Source of the DNA: Actinoallomurus liliacearum
GTDB taxonomy: Bacteria; Actinomycetota; Actinomycetes; Streptosporangiales; Streptosporangiaceae
Length of the DNA: 64,000 bases
Reading direction: 5' to 3'
Assembly: GCF_039542035.1 (NCBI RefSeq)
Contig: NZ_BAABHJ010000017.1
Location: 1 to 64,000 of the forward strand
The position numbers and the translations under genes were made by a program. Positions 24,232 through 31,190 of this stretch are shown piece by piece (positions within the stretch are counted from its first letter, which is position 1; the number at the start of each line of letters is the position of its first letter). A model generated the notes under the pieces. It was not told the origin of the DNA, ran no database searches, and saw only the letters and a list, made by a program, of their open reading frames with translations.

Positions 24232-24265
24232 TGACCACCTCAAGCATTAAAGTTGACGCAGTCAA
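24231..24265. promoter_or_regulatory. Pair of MarR-like palindromes in the marR-gnat leader
   Basis: TTGACCACCTCAA (24231-24243) and TTGACGCAGTCAA (24253-24265) are 13-base inverted repeats with centres 22 bases apart, on one helix face. The first overlaps the ribosome site and start codon. They are candidate autoregulatory sites. Confidence 0.55.
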
Positions 24266-24314
24266 AGATAACGACGCGAGGCCGCACGGTCCAGAGGTGA
24301 TCGTGGATCAGAGT

Positions 24315-24339
24315 CGCGCCGGCGCTCGGCGCCGGCGCG
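24315..24339 (-). terminator. 11-bp hairpin after the DUF3817 gene
   Basis: Arms 24315-24325 and 24329-24339 are perfectly complementary GC-rich 11-mers around a TCG loop, 10 bases beyond the stop of the leftward DUF3817 gene. Confidence 0.6.
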
Positions 24340-24348
24340 GTCCGCGGA

Positions 24349-24681
24349 TCAGACCGTGGCGTCGGCGCTCGGGGCCGGGGCGGTCCGCTCGCGCAGCTCG
24401 GCGATCACGCGCCGCTCGACGTAGAAGGTCAGGAACGGGATGATCCCCGCCAGCACGACCAGCACCATCTTCCCCAGCGGCCAGCGGACCCGGCGGTACA
24501 GGTCGAAGGCGGTCAGGAGGTACAGCGGGTAGCAGATCATGCCGTGCGGGATGCCCACGGCGGTGGACAGCACGCCGTTGTGCGCGAACAGCTTCACCGG
24601 CACCGCGACGAAGCACAGCACGATCAGCAGCACGCCCGTCACGTACGCCATGACGCGATAGCGGGTCACCGCTCCTTGCAA
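24349..24681 (-). CDS. DUF3817 family membrane protein
   Basis: A 110-residue integral membrane protein with three helices: VMAYVTGVLLIVLCFVAVPV, IPHGMICYPLYLLTAFDLYR and KMVLVVLAGIIPFLTFYVER. The segment VKLFAHNGV followed by GIPHGM is characteristic of DUF3817, a conserved actinobacterial family of unknown function. The start is probably TTG at 24681, seven bases after GGAGGG; GTG at 24669 is the alternative. It follows the small membrane gene at 24710 by 28 bases, probably in one operon. Confidence 0.8.
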   Translation of the reverse strand: MQGAVTRYRVMAYVTGVLLIVLCFVAVPVKLFAHNGVLSTAVGIPHGMICYPLYLLTAFDLYRRVRWPLGKMVLVVLAGIIPFLTFYVERRVIAELRERTAPAPSADATV

Positions 24682-24709
24682 GGGTCGTCCCTCCGTGAGG
24701 CCCGCGCCG

Positions 24710-25063
24710 TCAGGGGCGCGCCGCCTCGTCGTTCAGTCGGGCGAGGCGGCGGTTGTAGGCCGCCAGCTCCTCGTCGTCCTCGTCGTCGATGTCAGCGATC
24801 ACGGGCGACGGCGCGGCTCCCGGCGGGGTCACCGTCCCGGGGTCGGCGTTCGTCTCGCCGCGCAGCTCGTCCCGCACCATCCGGACCCACATGGCGACCA
24901 CGAAGATCGCGAACATCGGCCACTCGATGACGTACGCCCAGCTTTGCAGATTGCCGCCCTGGGCGCGCTCCAGCTGCCACCAGCCGGCCAGCATGAAGAT
25001 GCCGATCAGCACGATGGCGATCGAGTGCAGCCCGAGCCAGCCGGGTCTGAAGAACCGTCGCAC
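24710..25063 (-). CDS. Two-helix membrane protein, unknown function
   Basis: A 117-residue protein with helices LHSIAIVLIGIFMLAGWWQL (about 12-31) and EWPMFAIFVVAMWVRMV (about 47-63), the second followed by the basic edge RDELRGE, then an acidic tail (IADIDDEDDEELAAYNRRLA). The first part resembles the membrane anchor of SURF1-like proteins but no full SURF1 domain follows. It is upstream of DUF3817 in the same direction. The gene pair is often found together in actinobacteria; the function is not known to me. Confidence 0.7.
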   Translation of the reverse strand: MRRFFRPGWLGLHSIAIVLIGIFMLAGWWQLERAQGGNLQSWAYVIEWPMFAIFVVAMWVRMVRDELRGETNADPGTVTPPGAAPSPVIADIDDEDDEELAAYNRRLARLNDEAARP

Positions 25064-25130
25064 GTCTTGAGCGTACCCGCCCCCGCGCGGGATCCCGGTC
25101 CGGGTCCGCCTCAGGCGGCGACGGCCCTGA

Positions 25131-26408
25131 TCACCGGCCGCGCGGCGGACCCGTGTAGATGGCGCGCGGGCGCAGCGGCGTGCCCCGGGCGTACTCCTCC
25201 AGCGCGTGCGCGAGCCAGCCGGCCGTACGGGCGACGGCGAAGATCGCCTCCCCCACTCCCCGGCCCATGCCCGTCGCCGCGCCGAGCGTCGCGAGCGCGA
25301 AGTCGATGTTCACGCCGGGCAGGCCGCGGCTCCGCGCCTCGGCCAGGACCGCCTCGGCGACGGCGAGCCGCTCGTGCCCCGGCGCGGCGGCGCGCACGAG
25401 GTCGAGCAGGCAGCCGGCCCGGCCGTCGCGGGCCTGGTAGACGACGCCGCCGAAGCCGGGGACGCGCTCGCCCCGGCGCAGGCGTTCGCCGATCACGCGG
25501 GCCGCGCGGCCGGGCGCCCCGATCTCGGCCAGCAGCGCCTCCGCGCCGAGCGAGGCGCCGCCGTGCAGGCCGCCCCCGGCCGCGCCCAGTCCGGCGGTCA
25601 CCACGGCGTACGGATCGGCGCGGACCGAGGCGGCGACCCGGGCGGCGAGAGTGGAGGCGGCCAGTTCGTGGTCGGCCAGCAGCACGAGCGCGGCGTTCAG
25701 CGCCCGGATCGCCGGGGGCCGGGGCTCCGCCGAGGTGAGGCGCGGCCACAGCCGGGCCGCGATCGAGCTCTCCGCCGGCCGGTGGGCGACGATCGCCTCC
25801 GGCGGCCGGGGGGCGGCGGTCGCCTCCGGCGACTCTCCGCCGCCGGCGACCGCGGGAAGGGCGTCGACCATGCCGGCGATGAGCTGCCGGCCGACGGCGA
25901 TGACGGCGGGCGGGTCGAGGACGAGTCGCAGCGGGTCGGCCGCAGCGAGGGCGGCGGCGATCACCTGGAGCCGGTCCAGGGGCAGTGTCTCCTCCGGGAG
26001 CCCCGACTGCGCCGCCCGCGCCACCGCGACCGCCTCCGGCCGCGACCGCCACCGAGGGCCGTCCGGCGCGGGGTCCGCGCCGGACCACAGCCACTCCGCG
26101 ACGGCCTCGAAGGCGTGGGAGGAGGCCAGGCCGAGGGCGTCGCGTCCCCGGTAGTACGGACGGTCGTCGCCGAGCGCGGTGATCCGCGACTCGATCACCA
26201 GCTCGCTCGCGCCGGGCGGCCGTCGCGGCCGTCCTCGGCGGGCCAGCTCCTCGATCTCGGCCGGGTCGAACAGGCTGCGCCGCCCGTCCGGCGCGCGCCG
26301 CCGCCGCAGCACTCCCCGGCTGACATAGGCGTACAGCGTCGCCGGCTTCACGCCCAGGCGCTCGGCCGCCCGTGCCGCGTCGATCCACTCACCCGCCGCC
26401 TCCGTCAC
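25131..26408 (-). CDS. Citrate synthase-family protein with N-terminal helix-turn-helix
   Basis: A 425-residue fusion. Residues 6-58 form a MerR/excisionase-type HTH (WIDAARAAERLGVKPATLYA, YVSRGVLRRRR), and the rest is a citrate synthase fold. Active-site residues can be matched: His247 in LLADHELAAST, His282 in LHGGAS, and Asp369 in NIDFALAT. The second catalytic His, normally in GFGHxxY, is missing: the chain reads GFGGVVYQARDGRAG. An Ala/Pro-rich linker (residues 188-215) is inserted. Such paralogues may be regulators or enzymes with altered chemistry; citrate synthesis by this one is doubtful. It stands upstream of the two membrane genes. Confidence 0.85.
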   Translation of the reverse strand: MTEAAGEWIDAARAAERLGVKPATLYAYVSRGVLRRRRAPDGRRSLFDPAEIEELARRGRPRRPPGASELVIESRITALGDDRPYYRGRDALGLASSHAFEAVAEWLWSGADPAPDGPRWRSRPEAVAVARAAQSGLPEETLPLDRLQVIAAALAAADPLRLVLDPPAVIAVGRQLIAGMVDALPAVAGGGESPEATAAPRPPEAIVAHRPAESSIAARLWPRLTSAEPRPPAIRALNAALVLLADHELAASTLAARVAASVRADPYAVVTAGLGAAGGGLHGGASLGAEALLAEIGAPGRAARVIGERLRRGERVPGFGGVVYQARDGRAGCLLDLVRAAAPGHERLAVAEAVLAEARSRGLPGVNIDFALATLGAATGMGRGVGEAIFAVARTAGWLAHALEEYARGTPLRPRAIYTGPPRGR

Positions 26409-26532
26409 GACGTCACCGTAGTTGATCGGCCGTCAACATTGATCGACGCGCCGCGCCGGCCGGCGTCTCAACGGAGACGCGATGTCGGATTCTCGCGAGC
26501 GTCCGGTGCCCATCGGTTGATAGGAAAGGAGG

Positions 26533-27069
26533 ATGGACGTCGCGATCGGAGCACTGGAGACGCCGCTGGGCCGGCTGGCCTTCGCCTGCACGGCGGAAGG
26601 CCTGTGCGGGCTGTCCTTCCGGGACACGCCCCGCGCCCGCGCGCTGCTGCGCGCGAGGCTGCCCCTCATCGACGCCCCGGCGCGGACGGATCCCGTGCGT
26701 GAGCAGCTGAGCGCCTACTTCGCGGACGGGCTGCGCGCGTTCGACCTGCCGATCGACTGGCGCCACACGTCCGGCGCCCAGCGCGAGGTGCTGGAGAAGC
26801 TGTACGCCGGCGTCGCCTACGGCGAGACCGTCACGTACGGAGGGCTGGCGGACCTCAGCGGCACCGGCGTGCCCGCGCGGGCCATCGGCTCGATCATGGG
26901 CTCCAACCCGATCCCGATCGTCGTGCCGTGCCACCGGGTCGTGGCCTCCGACGGTCTCGGCGGCTACAGCGGCGGCTCCGGCGTCGAGGTGAAGCGCTGG
27001 CTGCTCACCATGGAGGGCGCGATCCCCGCCACCCTCGACTGGGACCCCTCCGCCGGGCCGCTCTCCTAG
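26533..27069 (+). CDS. ogt: Methylated-DNA--protein-cysteine methyltransferase
   Basis: A 178-residue suicide DNA-repair protein that transfers alkyl groups from O6-alkylguanine to its own cysteine. The catalytic PCHRV lies near residue 135 in IPIVVPCHRVVASDGLGGYS; the DNA-binding wing GGLADLSGTGVPARAIGSIM precedes it. The N-terminal Ada-like domain (METPLGRLAFACTAEGLCGL-like) is present. AAAGGAGG abuts the start codon with no gap, which is unusually tight; a downstream start is not available. Its TAG stop is the first three bases of a dispersed palindrome. Confidence 0.9.
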   Translation: MDVAIGALETPLGRLAFACTAEGLCGLSFRDTPRARALLRARLPLIDAPARTDPVREQLSAYFADGLRAFDLPIDWRHTSGAQREVLEKLYAGVAYGETVTYGGLADLSGTGVPARAIGSIMGSNPIPIVVPCHRVVASDGLGGYSGGSGVEVKRWLLTMEGAIPATLDWDPSAGPLS

Positions 27070-27124
27070 GGTCTGCCCCAAAGTCGCCGCTCGCTACGGA
27101 CGGGGGCTTTGAGACGGGCCCTGA
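27067..27124. repeat. Dispersed palindromic element, copy 1
   Basis: Arms of about 22 bases (27067-27088 and 27102-27124) pair with several transition-type mismatches that are compatible as G-U in RNA. The left arm starts TAGGGTCTGCCCCAAAGTC, closely related to the left arm of the element at 48825. It begins with the TAG stop of ogt and lies between convergent genes, so it also serves as a terminator. Confidence 0.65.
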
Positions 27125-27136
27125 GCCCGCAGCCCG

Positions 27137-28063
27137 TCACGCCGGTCGCGGCAGCGCGTCATAGGTGACGCCGGTGCGCTCCTCCGAGACCTCCCACAGC
27201 CGGCGGCCGAGCCCCGGGTCCTCGGCGCCGCGCAGGGTCGGCACCCGGCGCGGGGCGCCCCGGCTCTGTCCCGGCCCGCGCGGCCCGTAGCACTGCCCGC
27301 CGCGCACGTCCGAGGTGGTCGCCGCGTACAGCGTGGGCTGCGCGCCGGCGGCGTCGGACTGGGCGAAGAGCCTGTTGCCCAGGCCTTGGACGACCTCGCC
27401 GATCCGGCTGCCGGCCATCCGCGGCCCGGCCTGCTGCAGGTTCGTCGCGGCATAGCCCGGGTGGGCCGCGACGCTGACCAGCCTGCCGCCGGCCCGGCGG
27501 TCGAGCTCCTTGGCGAAGACCAGGTTGGCGAGCTTGGACCCGCAGTAGGCCGTCCACTTCCCGTAGCGGCGTTCGCCGTCGAGGTCGTCGAAGTCGATGC
27601 GCCCGAGCCAGTGCATCATGCTCGTGACGGTGACGACGCGCGCGCCGGGGCGGTCGAGCAGGGCGGGCAGCAGCAGGCCGGTCAGCGCGAAGTGACCCAG
27701 ATGGTTCGTGCCGAACTGCAGCTCGAACCCGTCGGCGGTGGTTCGGCGCGGCAGGGCCATCACGCCCGCGTTGTTGATCAGCAGGTCGAGACCGTACGCC
27801 CCCTGCTCCTCGGCGAAGGCGCGGACGGACGCGAGATCGGCCAGGTCGAGGGACCCGAGCGCGACGTCGCACCCGGGAACGGCCGCCCGGACGCGGTCGA
27901 GCGCCGCCCGGCCCCGGTCGGCGCTCCGGCAGGCGAGGACCACGGTCGCTCCGTGCCGCGCCAGCCCCAGCGCGGTCCGCAGGCCGAGCCCACTGTTCGC
28001 GCCCGTCACGATGGCACGTGTCCCGGTGAGGTCCGAGATGTCATCGGTGGTCCACTTGGCCAT
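27137..28063 (-). CDS. SDR family oxidoreductase (retinol dehydrogenase-like)
   Basis: A 308-residue SDR of the protochlorophyllide reductase/retinol dehydrogenase-like group. The cofactor loop is TGANSGLG, the structural motif NNAGVMALP, and the catalytic set is TVTSMMHWLG (Ser) and YCGSKLANL (Tyr, Lys). The extended C-terminus with HPGYAATNLQQ is typical. The ATG at 28063 follows GGAGG. It is single, convergent with ogt, and separated from it by a palindromic element. Substrate unknown; family members reduce lipophilic ketones and aldehydes. Confidence 0.9.
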   Translation of the reverse strand: MAKWTTDDISDLTGTRAIVTGANSGLGLRTALGLARHGATVVLACRSADRGRAALDRVRAAVPGCDVALGSLDLADLASVRAFAEEQGAYGLDLLINNAGVMALPRRTTADGFELQFGTNHLGHFALTGLLLPALLDRPGARVVTVTSMMHWLGRIDFDDLDGERRYGKWTAYCGSKLANLVFAKELDRRAGGRLVSVAAHPGYAATNLQQAGPRMAGSRIGEVVQGLGNRLFAQSDAAGAQPTLYAATTSDVRGGQCYGPRGPGQSRGAPRRVPTLRGAEDPGLGRRLWEVSEERTGVTYDALPRPA

Positions 28064-28228
28064 GTCCGCACCTCCACTGGCCGCCCATACTAGAACGCGT
28101 TTCGGTTCCCTTGAACGGGAACGCGGCGCCGTGCCCGTCCGGCGAGCCGGCCCCGTCCGGGGCCGCCGCCGCCCGTTCCGGGACGCTCGGCCCGCTGTCC
28201 GTTCCGCGACGCTCGGCCCGGCGTCCGT

Positions 28229-28255
28229 TTGACGGCGGCCGACCGGGTCGATAAT
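28229..28255 (+). promoter_or_regulatory. Leaderless promoter of the 28262 gene
   Basis: TTGACG (28229-28234) and GATAAT (28250-28255) flank a 15-base spacer, slightly short. The ATG at 28262 is six bases after the -10 and no ribosome site precedes it, the layout of a leaderless actinobacterial gene. Confidence 0.55.
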
Positions 28256-28261
28256 TGGATC

Positions 28262-28849
28262 ATGCCGTCGCAGGTCATCGTCCCGCACCGGCCCGGCCCG
28301 CTCATCGACCCGCCGGTGGCGGCGGACGGCCCCGGCCCGGCCGAAGACCAGGAGATGGGGATGGGAATCCCCGAGGTGGTGCTCGCGGCGAGCGGTGCCG
28401 TCCTGTTCGTCGCCGTCCTCGCGGTCGGCCTCCCCGCCTGGCTGAGCGTCGTGGCCGTCGCCGGTCTCGCACTCGGACTCGCGCTGCCCGCCCAGGCGGC
28501 GACGCTGCGCGCGGTGCGCCGACGCCGGCTCCGGCGGCACGCGAAGGCCCTCGATCGCGGCATTCCCCTGGACGTGTCCCATTCCTCGGTGCGCCGTCTC
28601 GTCACCGCGTACGACCGGCTGCGGCGCACCGCGGGGCCCGGCATGGCGGTGGACGCCGGCCATCTCGCGCTCGTCGAGGTCGCGATGCTGCTGGGCGGCC
28701 GCGCGCCACGCGAGGAGGAGGTCGACTACGTCCTGCGCCGGGCCGAGGCGGTGTCCGCGCTGGCCGACCGGCTCGCCCACGGGCCGGTCCCGCCGATCGA
28801 GCTCGCCGGTCCGGACTCGGTCGCCCGCATCGAGGCGCTGCTGTCCTGA
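28262..28849 (+). CDS. Hypothetical membrane protein
   Basis: A 195-residue protein. A 35-residue Pro-rich N-terminus (IVPHRPGPLIDPPVAADGPG) precedes a helical hairpin (VVLAASGAVLFVAVLAVGLP and WLSVVAVAGLALGLALP), then a basic stretch RAVRRRRLRRHAKA and a cytosolic helical domain (HLALVEVAMLLGGRAPREEE, VDYVLRRAEAVSALADRLA). No known domain is recognised. The start is set by the leaderless promoter at 28229-28255. Confidence 0.7.
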   Translation: MPSQVIVPHRPGPLIDPPVAADGPGPAEDQEMGMGIPEVVLAASGAVLFVAVLAVGLPAWLSVVAVAGLALGLALPAQAATLRAVRRRRLRRHAKALDRGIPLDVSHSSVRRLVTAYDRLRRTAGPGMAVDAGHLALVEVAMLLGGRAPREEEVDYVLRRAEAVSALADRLAHGPVPPIELAGPDSVARIEALLS

Positions 28850-28962
28850 GGCGCCGGGGTCTCCCGCCGGACGGGGAGGCGCCGCCGTCCTGCTCCGGAG
28901 CCTCCCGGTCGCTCGCCCGACGGCGAGGCGTGCCGCCCCGAGACCCCGGGGCCTTCCGCCGC

Positions 28963-29418
28963 TCAGCCGATGGCGAGGCGGACGGCCTCCGCAGGGCCGG
29001 CGGCCCGCCTGATGCCCGGCAGTGGCTCGCCGCGCTCGTCCAGGACCTGCCAGCCGCCCAGCTGCACGACCGGGACGTCGCCCCGGCGCATGGCCAGGGC
29101 CAGCTCGGACAGAGTTCCCCAGGAACCGCCGACGACGATGACCGCGTCGGCGGAGGCCACGAGCACGGCGTTGCGCGCCTCGCCCAGCCCGGTGGCGATC
29201 GCCGCGCTCAGGCCCGCCGTGGCGCCCTCCCGGTCGGGCCGGGACAGGACGCCGACCACCAGGCCGCCGGCGGACCGGGCGCCCTCCGCCACCGCCGCCA
29301 TGACGCCGGTGTACCCGCCGCACAGCACGACGGCGCCGCGCTCGGCCAGCAGCCTGCCGACCTCGTGCGCGGCGTCGCGCTCCGCGGCGGTGCAGTCGCG
29401 GGGACCGCACACGGCCAC
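28963..29418 (-). CDS. LOG/TIGR00725-like nucleotide-binding Rossmann protein
   Basis: About 151 residues of the SLOG/LOG-like superfamily: VAVCGPRDCTAAERDAAHEV (first strand/loop), RGAVVLCGGYTGVMAAVAEG (GGYxGVM), and VIVVGGSWGTLSELALAMRR, the GGxGTxxE nucleotide-phosphate motif. Relatives act on nucleotide or purine-ribosyl ligands; the substrate here is unknown. No ATG exists. GTG at 29418 is chosen, five bases after the upstream stop; an upstream CTG or ATC is conceivable. It is translationally linked to the peroxidase gene before it. Confidence 0.8.
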   Translation of the reverse strand: MAVCGPRDCTAAERDAAHEVGRLLAERGAVVLCGGYTGVMAAVAEGARSAGGLVVGVLSRPDREGATAGLSAAIATGLGEARNAVLVASADAVIVVGGSWGTLSELALAMRRGDVPVVQLGGWQVLDERGEPLPGIRRAAGPAEAVRLAIG

Positions 29419-29423
29419 CTGGA

Positions 29424-29909
29424 TCAGGACAGGGAGCTCTCGATCGCTCCGACGACCTCGTCGGTGTCCGGCTCCATGCGCGGGTCGAACCGCGCCACGA
29501 CCGCGCCGTCCGGGCCGATGAGGAACTTCTCGAAGTTCCACCGGATGTCGCCGGTGTACCCGCTCGCGTCCGGAACGGTGACGAGCGCGGCGTACAGCGG
29601 GTGCCGGTGCTCGCCGTTCACGTCGACCTTCTCGGTGAGCGGGAAGTCGACGCCGTACGTCGTCGAGCAGAACTCGGCGATCTCCTCCGGGCTTCCGGGC
29701 TCCTGACCGGCGAACTGGTTGCAGGGCACGCCCAGCACGGTGAACCCGCGGCCGGCGTAGGTCTGCTGCAGTCGCTGAAGTCCCTCGTACTGCGGGGTCA
29801 GGCCGCACTTGGAGGCGACGTTGACGATCAGCACGCTCTTCCCGCGGTACTGACCGAGGTCCGCGGGGCCGCCCTCCAGGCGGTCGATGTCCACATCATA
29901 GATCGACAC
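29424..29909 (-). CDS. Glutathione peroxidase family thiol peroxidase
   Basis: A 161-residue peroxidase of the GPx fold. Present are VLIVNVASKCGLTPQYEGLQ with the peroxidatic Cys, GVPCNQFAGQEP with the conserved Gln and a second Cys, and GDIRWNFEKFLIGPDG with the catalytic Trp-Asn-Phe. As in most bacteria it is likely thioredoxin-dependent. The start is GTG at 29909; TAGGAT lies seven bases upstream, indicating a leaderless message. It forms a two-gene operon with the nucleotide-binding protein and is divergent from DUF72 across only 23 bases. Confidence 0.9.
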   Translation of the reverse strand: MSIYDVDIDRLEGGPADLGQYRGKSVLIVNVASKCGLTPQYEGLQRLQQTYAGRGFTVLGVPCNQFAGQEPGSPEEIAEFCSTTYGVDFPLTEKVDVNGEHRHPLYAALVTVPDASGYTGDIRWNFEKFLIGPDGAVVARFDPRMEPDTDEVVGAIESSLS

Positions 29910-29916
29910 GACCCGA

Positions 29917-29926
29917 ATCCTAGTCT
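29917..29926. promoter_or_regulatory. Overlapping divergent -10 boxes
   Basis: The 10 bases ATCCTAGTCT contain a minus-strand TAGGAT (29922-29917) for the peroxidase gene and a plus-strand TAGTCT (29921-29926) for DUF72, sharing two bases. Each lies 6-7 bases before its start codon (29909 and 29933). Confidence 0.5.
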
Positions 29927-29932
29927 GGAAGC

Positions 29933-30856
29933 ATGGGTGAGCTCCTGGTCGGCACGGCGTCGTGGACGGACAAGACCCTCCTGGCGAGCGGCTGGTACCC
30001 GCCGGACGTGAAGACGGCCGAGGATCGCCTGAAGTACTACGCCTCCCGGTTTCCGCTGGTCGAGGTCGACTCCACGTACTACTCGCCCCCGGCCGAGCGT
30101 ACGGTCGGCTACTGGCGGGACCGTACACCGGCGGACTTCACGTTCAACGTGAAGGCGTTCTCGCTGCTCACCCAGCATCCGACCCGCCCGGACGCGCTCT
30201 ACAAGGAGCTGCGGGAGCGGGTGCCGGACAAGAGGTCGCTGTACCTGCGGGACGTCCCCGGCGACGTGGTGGAGGAGGTCTGGCAGCGGTTCCTCGACGC
30301 GCTGTGGCCGCTGCACGAGGCCGGCCGGCTCGGCGCGCTGCTGTTCCAGTTCCCCCAGTGGTTCCCGATCGGCCGGGCGAACAAGGAGTACATCCTGCAG
30401 GTGAAGCGCAGATGCGAGCCGATGCGCGTCTGCGTGGAGTTCCGCAACCGGACGTGGATGAGCGAGGACGACCAGGAGGAGACCCTCGACTTCCTGCGCC
30501 GGTACGACGTGCCGTACGTCAGCGTGGACATGCCGCAGGGACACCCGAGCTCGATCCCGCCGGTGCTGGCCGCGACGTCCGACCTGGCCGTCGTCCGCTT
30601 CCACGGCCATTCGGACAAGTGGACCAGCAAGAACATCTATGAGCGCTTCGGCTACCTGTACTCGGAGCGGGAACTGAAGGAGTGGGCGCCGAAGGTGCGG
30701 CGCCTGGCCGAGGACGCCGACACGACGCATGTTCTCCTGAACAACTGTTATCGAGACTACGCACAGCGCAACGCGGCCCAGTTGGCCGCGCTGCTCGTGG
30801 CGTCCCCGGGACAGGGCTCAGCGGTTAGGCAGGTCGCTGACGAAGGTGGACAGTGA
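29933..30856 (+). CDS. DUF72 family protein
   Basis: A 307-residue TIM-barrel protein of the DUF72 (YecE-like) family. The N-terminus LLVGTASWTDKTLLASGWYP and FPLVEVDSTYYSPPAERTVG are diagnostic, as are FTFNVKAFSLLTQHPTRP, LGALLFQFPQWF, VCVEFRNRTW and LAVVRFHGH. The molecular function is not established; the fold resembles nucleases and xylose-isomerase-like enzymes. It is probably leaderless. Its last 39 bases overlap, on the other strand, the end of a 52-codon membrane peptide gene. Confidence 0.9.
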   Translation: MGELLVGTASWTDKTLLASGWYPPDVKTAEDRLKYYASRFPLVEVDSTYYSPPAERTVGYWRDRTPADFTFNVKAFSLLTQHPTRPDALYKELRERVPDKRSLYLRDVPGDVVEEVWQRFLDALWPLHEAGRLGALLFQFPQWFPIGRANKEYILQVKRRCEPMRVCVEFRNRTWMSEDDQEETLDFLRRYDVPYVSVDMPQGHPSSIPPVLAATSDLAVVRFHGHSDKWTSKNIYERFGYLYSERELKEWAPKVRRLAEDADTTHVLLNNCYRDYAQRNAAQLAALLVASPGQGSAVRQVADEGGQ

Positions 30857-30976
30857 GTTGGCCGCGCCACTGATGCCGCCCAGCGCCCCGTGCACGACGT
30901 TCGCCGCGCTGTGCGGCCGGCTGATGAGGTAGAACGCCAGGAACGCCAGGCCCCCCCACTTGAAGGCTTTCTTCAT
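30818..30976 (-). CDS. Small (52-aa) membrane peptide
   Basis: The minus strand encodes MKKAFKWGGLAFLAFYLISR, then PHSAANVVHGALGGISGAAN and SLSTFVSDLPNR, stop TGA at 30818. The ATG at 30976 is preceded by GAGGAG at nine bases. Residues 5-19 are hydrophobic after a Lys-rich start, so the peptide is membrane-inserted or exported; the rest is a Gly/Ala/Ser amphipathic helix. Its end overlaps the DUF72 gene antisense by 39 bases. The ribosome site lies inside a long hairpin (30985-31014). Too short for most gene finders; function unknown. Confidence 0.75.
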   Translation of the reverse strand: MKKAFKWGGLAFLAFYLISRPHSAANVVHGALGGISGAANSLSTFVSDLPNR

Positions 30977-30984
30977 CGCGAGTC

Positions 30985-31014
30985 ACTCCTCGTATCGAGT
31001 GAGATACAAGGAGT
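30985..31014 (-). promoter_or_regulatory. Hairpin containing the ribosome site of the small peptide gene
   Basis: Arms 30985-30996 and 31003-31014 pair over 12 bases with one mismatch around a 6-base loop. On the minus strand the 3' arm contains GAGGAG, the ribosome site of the 52-codon gene. It may control translation as an RNA hairpin, or be a DNA palindrome bound by a regulator. Confidence 0.55.
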
Positions 31015-31099
31015 AACTTCCCAGCTATGGCGTCGGTCAGCAGCGGCTGCCCGCAAAGCGGTGTCCTCAAACGGCAAAAGTTTCCGGCGAGGACCCGAC

Positions 31100-31133
31100 C
31101 CGCCCGGCGCCGAGCCTCCTCGGCGCCGGGCGG
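31100..31133 (-). terminator. 15-bp hairpin downstream of the LCP gene
   Basis: Perfect 15-base arms (31100-31114 and 31119-31133) with a 4-base loop lie about 60 bases beyond the stop of the leftward LCP gene. Confidence 0.65.
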
Positions 31134-31190
31134 CGGCGCGCCACGGGCGCCGCCCGGCCGGTCGGTCCGCTGCCCGGCCGGGACGGTGGA

